DNA of 64,000 nucleotides, taken from positions 1-64,000 of the forward strand of contig CAXTSE010000011.1 of the NCBI GenBank assembly GCA_964246985.1. The letters are read 5' to 3'. The DNA is from CAXTSE01 sp964246985 (lineage in GTDB: Bacteria > Actinomycetota > Actinomycetes > Actinomycetales > Microbacteriaceae). A model generated the notes under the pieces. The model did no database searches. It had not been told where the DNA came from and saw only the letters and a program-made list of their open reading frames with translations. A program made the position numbers and the translations under genes. Numbering within the stretch: the first letter of the stretch is position 1; each line of letters opens with the position of its first letter. Positions 41,252-48,339 of the stretch are shown in pieces.

Positions 41252-42301
41252 CTACATCCACCCGCGCTTCTTGAACACGATGTACAGGCCGACGCTGGAT
41301 GCGAGCATCAGGCCGAGCGCGAACGGGTAGCCCCACGGCTGGTCGAGCTCGGGCATGAACTTGAAGTTCATGCCGTAGATCGCGCCGATGAGCGTCGGCG
41401 CGAACAGGATGGCGGCCCAGCCCGAGATCTTGCGGGTCTGGTCGGCCTGGCGCACGTTGGCCTCCGACAGCCGCGCGGCCTCCTCGTTCTGCCGCTGGCC
41501 GACGAGCGCCGCGTTGACGGTCAGGATGTCGCGCAGCAGCACCCGGAACTCCTCGATGCGCTCCTTCGCCTGCACGACGTGGTCGGCGACGTCGCGCAGG
41601 TACTGCTGCAGCGTCTCTCCCACGAAGCCATCGGCGAAGCCCGCCGAGAGGGTGTCGATGATGCCGACCAGCGGCGTGACCGCCCGCTCGAACTCGATGA
41701 CCTCGCGGTTGAGCTCGTAGACGCGGCGGGACACCTTGGGGTCGCCGTCGAACACCTGCGTCTCGATCTCGTCGATGTCGTTCGCGATGCCCTTCACGAC
41801 CGGGAGGTAGCCGTCGACGACCGCGTCGAGGATCGCGTACAGCACGGCCTCGGTGCCTTCGAGCATCGCGTCGGGGTTGGCCTCCATGCGCTTCCGCACC
41901 AGAGACAGGTCGGGGCCCTCGGCGTGCCGCACGGTGATCACGAAGTTCTTGCCGCTGAAGACGTGCAGCTCGCCGAAGTCGACGCTCTCTGTGTCGTCGT
42001 CGTACTGCGCCGCCCGCAGCACCATGAAGAGCGTGTCGCCGTAGCGGTCGAGCTTCGGACGCTGGTGTGCGTTGACAGCGTCCTCGACCGCGAGCTCGTG
42101 CAGGTCGAACTCCGTGGCCAGCTCGTCGAGGGTGTCGGCGGTCGGCCGGTACAGCCCGATCCAGGCGAAGGCGTCCGGATGCTCGGCGAGCGCGGCAAAA
42201 GTTCCGGTGAGGGATGCGGGGCTCTGCACCCGCTTCCCTGCGACGTAGACGGCGTTGTTGACGACCCCGCGCTGGCGCGTACCGGTCGGAGAGGAGGACA
42301 C
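41252..42301 (-). CDS. corA: Magnesium/cobalt transporter CorA family protein
   Basis: A 349-residue CorA-type channel. A large cytoplasmic domain precedes two C-terminal membrane segments; the loop signature YGMNFKFMPEL lies between them. The pore is pentameric and gated by Mg2+ bound in the cytoplasmic funnel. The C-terminus ends with KKRGWM. GTG at 42301 is chosen because TACCAT lies exactly six bases upstream; the open frame extends another 161 codons over rsmD on the other strand, which is a shadow. Confidence 0.93.
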   Translation of the reverse strand: MSSSPTGTRQRGVVNNAVYVAGKRVQSPASLTGTFAALAEHPDAFAWIGLYRPTADTLDELATEFDLHELAVEDAVNAHQRPKLDRYGDTLFMVLRAAQYDDDTESVDFGELHVFSGKNFVITVRHAEGPDLSLVRKRMEANPDAMLEGTEAVLYAILDAVVDGYLPVVKGIANDIDEIETQVFDGDPKVSRRVYELNREVIEFERAVTPLVGIIDTLSAGFADGFVGETLQQYLRDVADHVVQAKERIEEFRVLLRDILTVNAALVGQRQNEEAARLSEANVRQADQTRKISGWAAILFAPTLIGAIYGMNFKFMPELDQPWGYPFALGLMLASSVGLYIVFKKRGWM

Positions 42302-42307
42302 CTGCTG

Positions 42308-42367
42308 ATGGTACGACCGCGGGGGCACGGCGGCGCGCAGGCCCGCTAGCGTGAGGCCCGCTACCGT
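42308..42367. promoter_or_regulatory. Divergent leaderless promoter pair (corA / rsmD)
   Basis: Minus strand TACCAT (42313-42308) is six bases before the corA GTG at 42301; plus strand TACCGT (42362-42367) is six bases before the rsmD ATG at 42374. Confidence 0.5.
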
Positions 42368-42373
42368 GGATGC

Positions 42374-42952
42374 ATGACGCGCATCATCTCGGGATACGCG
42401 GGGTCCCTGCAGCTGAAGGTGCCGCGGTTCGGCACGCGCCCCACGTCCGACCGGGTGCGGGAGGCGATCTTCTCGGCTCTCGAAGCCCGCGGCGCGATCG
42501 AGGGGGCGCGCGTGCTCGATCTGTACTCCGGATCCGGTGCCCTCGGCCTCGAGGCGGCGTCGCGCGGCGCCTCCCACGTCACGCTCGTCGACAAGGTGGC
42601 CGCGGCGTCGACGATCGCGCGCGACAACGCTTCGCGCGTGCGGGCCGCGGCGCCGCGGGGTGCCGCTCCGGATGTGGTGGTGTCGAGCCAGCCGGCGCAG
42701 TCGTTCCTGGGCGGGTCGAGCGGCGTCTTCGACCTGGTCTTCCTCGACCCGCCGTACGAGCTGGGCGGGCTCGAGCTGACGCACAACCTCGAGGCGCTCG
42801 TGCCTCGGCTGGCGGCGGATGCGGTGGTCGTCCTCGAGCGCGCGTCGCGAGATCGCGCCCCCGACTGGCCAGACGGGCTCGAGCTCGACCGCCGCAAGGA
42901 CTACGGCGACACCGCCCTGTACTGGCTGTCGCCGACCCCGGACGTCGGCTAG
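42374..42952 (+). CDS. rsmD: 16S rRNA (guanine966-N2)-methyltransferase
   Basis: A 192-residue SAM-dependent methyltransferase that modifies G966 of 16S rRNA. TRPTSDRVREAIFSAL near the N-terminus is the RsmD signature, motif I is VLDLYSGSGALGLEAASRGA and the catalytic motif IV is FLDPPYELGG. The stop codon overlaps that of thiL, which runs the other way. Confidence 0.94.
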   Translation: MTRIISGYAGSLQLKVPRFGTRPTSDRVREAIFSALEARGAIEGARVLDLYSGSGALGLEAASRGASHVTLVDKVAAASTIARDNASRVRAAAPRGAAPDVVVSSQPAQSFLGGSSGVFDLVFLDPPYELGGLELTHNLEALVPRLAADAVVVLERASRDRAPDWPDGLELDRRKDYGDTALYWLSPTPDVG

Positions 42953-42955
42953 CCG
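42946..42955. terminator. Palindrome containing both rsmD and thiL stop codons
   Basis: CGGCTAGCCG is a perfect palindrome. The central CTAG serves as TAG stop for both convergent genes. Outer GGACG/CGTCC pairs (42940-42944 and 42963-42967) could extend the hairpin. Confidence 0.4.
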
Positions 42956-43917
42956 CGGCCGCCGTCCCAGTCTGCATAGGGATCCCAGCCGCCTCGCGCA
43001 TCGAACGGCGACCCGTCGACCAGCAGTCCGGCGCCCGCGACGACCCGTCCGATCACACGGAAGCCGCCCGGCAGCTCGGCGTCCGGAGGGAAGGCTGCGA
43101 GCAGAGCGTGATCCTCGCCGCCCGTCAGAGCCATGGGCGAGCCGACCGCCTGCGACGAGAGGTCGACCGCGACCCCGCTCGCGTCGGCGATGCGGCGCGC
43201 GTCGATGGCGAGTCCGTCGCTGACGTCGAGCATCGCGGTGGCGCCGCCCTGGGCTGCGAGCACGCCATCGCGGATCGGCGGGCTGGGGCGAAGCTGCGCG
43301 CCGACGGACTGCGGCTCGGCCGCCCGCACCGCCGCCGCACGCGCCCGATCCGGTTCTCCCGCGTCGTCGACGCCCCGCTCGAAGAGCAGCCGGAGTCCCT
43401 CGCCCGCCAGCCCGAGCTCGCCGCTCACGGCGACCACGTCGCCGACCTGTGCGCCGGAGCGCAGCACAGGAGCGCGCCCCTCGAGGTCACCGAACGCCGT
43501 GACCGCGACGACCAGGGTCGGCGACACGGTGAGGTCTCCCCCGACGACACCGGCGTCGGGGGCGAGCTCGGCGAGGGCGTCATGCAGCCCGCGGGCGAAG
43601 TCCTCGAGCCACGCGATCGAGGTGTCGGCGGGGGCGGCGAGCGCCACGACGAGCCCGCTGGCACGGGCGCCCATCGCCGCGACGTCGGCGAGGTTGGTGG
43701 CGGCAGCCTTCCACCCCAGGTCGCCCCCGCTCGACCACGCGCGGCGGAAGTCGGGCCCGTGCACCATCGTGTCGGTCGTGACGACGTAGCGTCCGTCGGG
43801 CGCGGTCAGCACGGCGGCATCGTCGCCCGGGCCGACCAGCGTCGAGCCGCCGTCAGGCAGCAGCGGGAAGATGCGGCGCAGCACCGCGGCCTCACCGAGG
43901 CTGCCGAGGGTCTCCAT
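42949..43917 (-). CDS. thiL: Thiamine-monophosphate kinase
   Basis: A 322-residue kinase for the last step of thiamine diphosphate synthesis. It belongs to the PurM/ThiL fold: VGPGDDAAVL (metal/ATP), VTTDTMVHGPDFRRAW, the VVGGDLTVSPTLVVAVTAFG segment and MLDVSDGLAIDARRIADASG. Gene order thiL next to DUF3515 and ddl is normal for this family. The ATG has TAGCGT six bases upstream. No TPP riboswitch is visible; the intergenic gap is only 56 bases. Confidence 0.94.
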   Translation of the reverse strand: METLGSLGEAAVLRRIFPLLPDGGSTLVGPGDDAAVLTAPDGRYVVTTDTMVHGPDFRRAWSSGGDLGWKAAATNLADVAAMGARASGLVVALAAPADTSIAWLEDFARGLHDALAELAPDAGVVGGDLTVSPTLVVAVTAFGDLEGRAPVLRSGAQVGDVVAVSGELGLAGEGLRLLFERGVDDAGEPDRARAAAVRAAEPQSVGAQLRPSPPIRDGVLAAQGGATAMLDVSDGLAIDARRIADASGVAVDLSSQAVGSPMALTGGEDHALLAAFPPDAELPGGFRVIGRVVAGAGLLVDGSPFDARGGWDPYADWDGGRG

Positions 43918-43923
43918 GCCTCG

Positions 43924-43966
43924 ACGCTAGCGCCCTCCCGACCACACAGGAGCGCGACGGTAACCT
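43924..43966. promoter_or_regulatory. Divergent leaderless promoter pair (thiL / DUF3515)
   Basis: Minus strand TAGCGT (43929-43924) is six bases before the thiL ATG; plus strand TAACCT (43961-43966) is seven bases before the ATG at 43974. Confidence 0.5.
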
Positions 43967-43973
43967 GAAGGCG

Positions 43974-44507
43974 ATGACCCGGATCCGCCCCCTCCTCGCC
44001 GGCCTCGCCGCCCTCGCACTGGCCGCGACGCTGGGTGGGTGCGCCTCCGCGGTTCCGCTCGTCGCCGCAGACGATGCCAACGACCCGAACTGCGCCAGCG
44101 TGATCGTGCGACTGCCCGACCTCGTCGCCGAGCTCGAGAAGCGGCAGACGAACGCGCAGTCCACCGCGGCCTGGGGCACGCCGGAATCTGTCATCCTCAC
44201 CTGCGGCGTCGAGGTGCCGGCGGCCTCGACGCTCCCCTGCTTCGACAAGCAGGGGATCTTCTGGCTGCGCGACGACAGCAACGACACGTACTGGACCTTC
44301 CGCACCTTCGGTCGCGACCCAGCCGTCGAGCTCGCGGTCGACCGCGACATCGCATCGGGTCCCGGTGTCGTCATCGACGACCTCACGTCGGCGGTCTCCT
44401 ACCTGCCGACCGACGGACGGGTCTGCACCGACCTCGAGGACACCGTCACCGGCGGCGACGTGCCGCCGCTTCCCGGTGAGACCGAATCGCCCGCACCGAC
44501 ACCCTGA
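43974..44507 (+). CDS. DUF3515 family lipoprotein
   Basis: A 177-residue exported lipoprotein. The signal peptide (ALAATLGGC) gives lipidated C23. The mature domain has four further cysteines (in DPNCASVIV, ILTCGVEV, LPCFDKQG and RVCTDLED) that may form two disulfides, and ends in a Pro/Glu-rich tail. The family is actinobacterial, always near thiL and ddl, and of unknown function; a link to cell-wall assembly is only suggested by the neighbour ddl. Confidence 0.85.
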   Translation: MTRIRPLLAGLAALALAATLGGCASAVPLVAADDANDPNCASVIVRLPDLVAELEKRQTNAQSTAAWGTPESVILTCGVEVPAASTLPCFDKQGIFWLRDDSNDTYWTFRTFGRDPAVELAVDRDIASGPGVVIDDLTSAVSYLPTDGRVCTDLEDTVTGGDVPPLPGETESPAPTP

Positions 44508-44524
44508 CGCGCGGCTAGCGCGTC
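44506..44524. terminator. Bidirectional terminator hairpin over ddl and DUF3515 stops
   Basis: GACGCGC (44506-44512) pairs with GCGCGTC (44518-44524). The loop GGCTA contains the ddl stop, and the stem begins within the TGA stop of the DUF3515 gene. Confidence 0.55.
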
Positions 44525-45600
44525 GTCGTCAGACCGAGCTGGATGAGCTCGTCGATGAGCTCGGGGTAGCTCAGCCCCGAGGCGAGCCAGCAGGCGGGGA
44601 ACATCGAGATCGGGGTGAAGCCCGGCATCGTGTTGATCTCGTTCACGATGAAGTCCGACCCGGTGTAGAAGAAGTCGACCCGCGCGAGGCCTGTCCCGCC
44701 GATGGCCTCGAACGAGCGGGCCGCGATCCGCTGCATCTCCGCCAGCTCGCCCGAGCTCAGCTCGGCGGGGCAGACCAGCTCGACCCCTGACGCGCCCTGG
44801 TACTTCGCCTTGAAGTCGTAGAACTCGCGGGCGGTGAGCACGATCTCGCCCGCGACGCTCACCCGCGTCGGCCCGTCGTCGCGGCCCTGGAGCACCGCGC
44901 ACTCGACCTCGCGCCCGGTGATCGCCGCCTCGACGAGCACGGACCGGTCCTCGTCGAACGCGATGTCGAGGGCCGTGTCGAGCTCGTCCCACGCGGTGAC
45001 CTTGCTGACGCCCACGCTCGACCCGGCCCGTGCCGGCTTCACGAACACCGGCAGGCCGAGGCCCCCGATGCGGCGGCGCACCAGGTCGCCATCCCGCGCG
45101 AGCGCCGCCCGTGTCACCGTCACCCACGGGGCCACCTCGACGCCGGCCGCCTCGAGCACGCTCTTGGTGAAGTGCTTGTCCATGCCGAGTGCCGACGCGA
45201 GCACGCCGTTGCCGACGTACGGGAGGCCGAGCAGCTCGAGCTGGCCCTGGATCGTGCCGTCCTCGCCGAAGGGCCCGTGCAGGATCGGGAACGCCACGTC
45301 GATGTCGCCGAGCGACGAGACCGAGCCGTCGGGGTGCGCGACCGTGAACTCGCGGCTGACCGCCGAATCCGGGAAGCGCACGCGCGTGCCGTTGTCGACC
45401 AGCTCGGGCAGCGTGTCCCCGAGCGAGAAGCTGCGCACGAGGTCGGCGTCCTGCAGGGTGAACGCGCCGTCGCGGGTGATGCCGATCGGCACGACCTCGT
45501 AGCGCGTGGAGTCGATCGCGCCGAGCACGCCGCCGGCGGTCGCGCAGCTGATCGAGTGCTCGCTCGACCGGCCGCCGAAGAGCAGGGCGACTCGGATCAT
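44515..45600 (-). CDS. ddl: D-alanine--D-alanine ligase
   Basis: A 361-residue ATP-grasp ligase that makes the D-Ala-D-Ala dipeptide of peptidoglycan. LFGGRSSEHSISCATAGGV is the N-terminal signature, ILHGPFGEDGTIQGQLELLG the first substrate site, and VNEINTMPGFTPISMFPACW the metal/product site. The serine-rich loop is complete, and the sequence does not suggest a D-Ala-D-Lac ligase. Confidence 0.95.
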   Translation of the reverse strand: MIRVALLFGGRSSEHSISCATAGGVLGAIDSTRYEVVPIGITRDGAFTLQDADLVRSFSLGDTLPELVDNGTRVRFPDSAVSREFTVAHPDGSVSSLGDIDVAFPILHGPFGEDGTIQGQLELLGLPYVGNGVLASALGMDKHFTKSVLEAAGVEVAPWVTVTRAALARDGDLVRRRIGGLGLPVFVKPARAGSSVGVSKVTAWDELDTALDIAFDEDRSVLVEAAITGREVECAVLQGRDDGPTRVSVAGEIVLTAREFYDFKAKYQGASGVELVCPAELSSGELAEMQRIAARSFEAIGGTGLARVDFFYTGSDFIVNEINTMPGFTPISMFPACWLASGLSYPELIDELIQLGLTTTR

Positions 45601-45620
45601 GGGCGGGCTCCTCGGGGGTG

Positions 45621-45671
45621 GGTCTCGACAGGCTCGGCCAGCGGTGTCGGCTCGATGAGCGGTGTCGGCTC
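45621..45671. repeat. Dispersed repeat copy plus 18-base direct repeat between ddl and gpsA
   Basis: GGTCTCGACAGGCTCGGCC (45621-45639) differs from the 14223 copy at one base. It is followed by AGCGGTGTCGGCTC twice (45640-45653 and 45658-45671). The second direct-repeat copy runs up to the gpsA stop codon. Confidence 0.65.
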
Positions 45672-46714
45672 TACTCGCCCTGCGGCTCGGCGGAGTCGGT
45701 GGTCAGGTGCGGCGCGATGTCGCGCGGATTCAGCGTACCGGCCAGCACCTCGGCGACCTGGCTGACGATCGGCATCTCGACGCCTTTGCTCGCCGCGAGC
45801 GCCAGCACGGGCGCCACCGAGCTGAGCCCCTCCGCAGTCTGGTTCATCTGCGCGATGACCTCGCCGAACGCGTACCCCTGGCCGAGGAGGCGTCCGGCCG
45901 TGTTGTTCCGCGACAGCGGCGACTGGCAGGTGGCGATGAGATCGCCGAGGCCGGCCAGACCGCTCAGTGTCTCGGGCCGGGCACCGAAGGCGACCGCGAA
46001 GTCCGTCATCTCGACGAGGCCGCGCGTGATGATGGAGGCCTTCGTGTTCTCGCCGTAGCCGACGCCGTCGACGATGCCGATCGCGACCGCGATGAGATTC
46101 TTCAGTACCCCGCCGAACTCGGTGCCGATGACGTCGGTGTTCGTGAACGAGCGGAAGTAGGGGTTCGTGGCGCGCATCGCGACGGCCGACGCGGTCTCGA
46201 GGGAGGCCGACGACACGACGGCCGCAGTCGGCTGCTCCTTGGCGATCTCGAGCGCGAGGTTCGGACCGCTGACGACGGCGATGCGGTCGGGGCCGAGGCC
46301 GAGCTCCTGCTGGATCACCTCGCTCATGCGGTCGCCGGTGCCCCGCTCGACGCCCTTCATGAGCGACACCACGATCGCGTCGGCGGGGATCAGCTCCCTC
46401 ACGATGCGCAGGTTCTCGCGCAGCGACTGGCTCGGCACGCTGAGGTACACCTGCTCGGCGCCCGCCAGCACGTCGGGCAGGAGGCTCGAGGCCGAGATGC
46501 CCCGTGGCAGGTTGATGCCCGGCAGGTAGTCGGTGTTGCGCCGCGACTGCATGATCTCGCGGGCGAGCTCCGGCCGACGCGACCACACCGCGACGCGCGC
46601 GCCGCCGTCGGCCAGGACCTTCGCGAACGTCGTGCCCCAGGAGCCCGCGCCGAGCACGGCCACGTGCGGGACCCCCACGATCGGAAGCTGCATCGTCAGG
46701 GTCTCGTCGGGCAC
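45671..46714 (-). CDS. gpsA: NAD(P)H-dependent glycerol-3-phosphate dehydrogenase
   Basis: A 347-residue dehydrogenase that makes sn-glycerol 3-phosphate for phospholipids. The N-terminal VAVLGAGSWGTTFAKVLAD binds NAD(P)H; the substrate-site lysine is in GGVLKNLIAVAIGI, and GLAGLGDLIATCQSPLSRN is the usual signature. GTG at 46714 is preferred because a CAGAAT box lies six bases upstream; an in-frame ATG at 46693 would shorten the N-terminus by seven residues. It is followed by ddl and is transcribed away from the EI24 gene. Confidence 0.94.
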   Translation of the reverse strand: MPDETLTMQLPIVGVPHVAVLGAGSWGTTFAKVLADGGARVAVWSRRPELAREIMQSRRNTDYLPGINLPRGISASSLLPDVLAGAEQVYLSVPSQSLRENLRIVRELIPADAIVVSLMKGVERGTGDRMSEVIQQELGLGPDRIAVVSGPNLALEIAKEQPTAAVVSSASLETASAVAMRATNPYFRSFTNTDVIGTEFGGVLKNLIAVAIGIVDGVGYGENTKASIITRGLVEMTDFAVAFGARPETLSGLAGLGDLIATCQSPLSRNNTAGRLLGQGYAFGEVIAQMNQTAEGLSSVAPVLALAASKGVEMPIVSQVAEVLAGTLNPRDIAPHLTTDSAEPQGE

Positions 46715-46720
46715 GCTGCC

Positions 46721-46733
46721 ATTCTGTCAGGCT
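46721..46733. promoter_or_regulatory. Back-to-back -10 boxes in a 25-base divergent promoter
   Basis: CAGAAT on the minus strand (46726-46721) is six bases before the gpsA GTG; CAGGCT on the plus strand (46728-46733) is six bases before the ATG at 46740. One base separates the two boxes. Confidence 0.5.
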
Positions 46734-46739
46734 GGGCAC

Positions 46740-47537
46740 ATGACCAGCCCGGCGCCCGCGACCAAGCCCGTGCCCGAGTTCTTCGCCGGCTTCGGGGTGC
46801 TGCTGCAGGGCTTCCACGTCTGGCGGCGGCGTCCGGGTCTGATGGCGCTGGGGCTCGTTCCCGCCCTGATCGTCGCCGCGGTGCTCGGCACCCTCCTCAT
46901 CGTGGTGCTCCTGAACATCGACGGCATCGCCGCATTCGTCACGCCGTTCGCCGACGCCTGGGATGCGAGCATGCGGCGGATCCTGCGGCTCGGGGTCTCG
47001 CTCGCCATCGTCGCGGGGGTGGTGATCCTGGCCGTCTTCGGCTTCACCGGCCTCACGCTGCTGGTCGGCGACCCGTTCTACGAGCGCATCTGGCGGGAGG
47101 TCGAGAACGAGCTCGGCGGTCTCCCCGAGACGTCGGGCCCCGGCTTCTGGCGCACCGTGCGCGATGCGCTCGCCCTCGGCCTGAAGGCGCTCGGCACCGC
47201 GATGCTGGTCGCGCTGGTCGGGCTCATCCCGGTCGTCGGCGCCCCCGTCGCGGCGGTGCTCGGACTGCTGGTGTCGGGTCGGTTGATCGCCCGCGAGCTC
47301 ACCGCCCGTCCGCTGGAGGCGCGCGGGCTCACGGCCGGCGATCGCGTCCGGGTGCTCAGGGCTCGATCCGCCCGAGTCACGGGCTTCGGCGTGGCCGTCA
47401 ACCTGTGCTTCCTCGTCCCCGGCGGCGCGATCGTCGCGATGTCGGCGGCCGTCGCCGGCGCGACGTTCCTGGCACGCGACGCCCTCGAGGCTCACGCCGC
47501 TCGCAGCGTGCCGCCCGACCCGGCGACGCGGCGCTAA
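46740..47537 (+). CDS. EI24 domain-containing membrane protein
   Basis: A 265-residue integral membrane protein of the EI24/CysZ-like family. About four membrane segments are visible: MALGLVPALIVAAVLGTLLI, GVSLAIVAGVVILAVFGFTG, LGTAMLVALVGLIPVVGAPV and VNLCFLVPGGAIVAMSAAVA. The segment GDPFYERIWREVENELGG after the second span is typical. The bacterial relative CysZ carries sulfate; activity here is unknown. Confidence 0.85.
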   Translation: MTSPAPATKPVPEFFAGFGVLLQGFHVWRRRPGLMALGLVPALIVAAVLGTLLIVVLLNIDGIAAFVTPFADAWDASMRRILRLGVSLAIVAGVVILAVFGFTGLTLLVGDPFYERIWREVENELGGLPETSGPGFWRTVRDALALGLKALGTAMLVALVGLIPVVGAPVAAVLGLLVSGRLIARELTARPLEARGLTAGDRVRVLRARSARVTGFGVAVNLCFLVPGGAIVAMSAAVAGATFLARDALEAHAARSVPPDPATRR

Positions 47538-47575
47538 CGGCGGGTCGAGCACCCGACGTCAGGCACCCGAGGTCG

Positions 47576-48334
47576 TCAGGCGCCCTGGGGTCGCCCGAAC
47601 TCGCTCTGCCCGTGCTCGGCGGGGTCCCATCGTGCCTCGGGAGCCGTCTCGCCCCGCAGCTGCTCGACGAGGTCGACGACCGCCTCCATGACGGCGGCGG
47701 TCGCCGCGGCGAGCGCGGGACCCTCGGCGTGACGGCCCTTCCAGGCAGTCAGGTCGACCTCGTCGCCGATGACGACCTCGACGGTCTTGCGCGGGAACAG
47801 GCTGATCTTCTTCGACCAGCGCGGCAGCACCCGCTGCGCGCCCCAGCTCGCCGCCGCGATGATCGGGATGTCGTGCTCGAGAGCGAGGCGCACCGCGCCG
47901 TACTTGCCGCGCATCGGCCACATGTCGGGGTCGCGCGTCAGCGTGCCCTCGGGGTAGATGACGAGAGCGAGCTGCTTGTCGATGAGCCGGCCCGCCGCCG
48001 CGATCGGGGCGGCCCCGCCGACCGCGCGCTCGACGGGCACCTGATCGGTGATCTGGAACGCGCGACCGACGATCGGGATGCGGAACAGGCTCGCCTTGGC
48101 GAGATAGTGCGGCGCCCGCCCGTGCTTCCAGAGCGTGTAGGCCGTCACGAGCGGATCGAAGTCGCTGTAGTGGTTGAACACCATGATGAACGAGCCGGTC
48201 GCCGGGATCTTCTCCACGTTCCGGAATCGGAATCGTGTCAGGAACAGCACCGCCGGCACGACGATCGCCGCGAAGAACCGCCAGGCGAATGTCTTTTCAG
48301 ATCTCCGCCGACGGATCTCGACAGGCTCGACCAA
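47576..48334 (-). CDS. 1-acyl-sn-glycerol-3-phosphate acyltransferase family (PlsC-like)
   Basis: A 252-residue membrane-associated acyltransferase for phosphatidic acid synthesis. The catalytic HX4D motif is NHYSDFD (H55, D60) and the substrate motif is YPEGTLTRDPD. One membrane segment lies near residues 18-33. It sits between murA and gpsA, consistent with phospholipid synthesis. The start is unusual: TTG at 48334 lies in the dispersed repeat, so the first residues MVEPVEI come from that element. No ATG or GTG is available upstream; a GTG near codon 27 would remove the membrane segment. Confidence 0.9.
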   Translation of the reverse strand: MVEPVEIRRRRSEKTFAWRFFAAIVVPAVLFLTRFRFRNVEKIPATGSFIMVFNHYSDFDPLVTAYTLWKHGRAPHYLAKASLFRIPIVGRAFQITDQVPVERAVGGAAPIAAAGRLIDKQLALVIYPEGTLTRDPDMWPMRGKYGAVRLALEHDIPIIAAASWGAQRVLPRWSKKISLFPRKTVEVVIGDEVDLTAWKGRHAEGPALAAATAAVMEAVVDLVEQLRGETAPEARWDPAEHGQSEFGRPQGA

Positions 48335-48339
48335 CGGAG
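48314..48339. repeat. Dispersed repeat copy at the acyltransferase start
   Basis: GATCTCGACAGGCTCGACC (48314-48332), then AACGGAG, is a one-mismatch copy of the 19-base element. Read on the minus strand it supplies the TTG start and first codons of the acyltransferase gene. Confidence 0.65.

Noticed and set aside
43918..43973. TPP riboswitch before thiL
   Set aside because: The gap is 56 bases, is shared with a divergent gene, and holds two leaderless-type promoters; no TPP core motif is visible.
45640..45671. Short CRISPR or iteron array
   Set aside because: Only two copies of a 14-base direct repeat, next to a dispersed repeat; no array.
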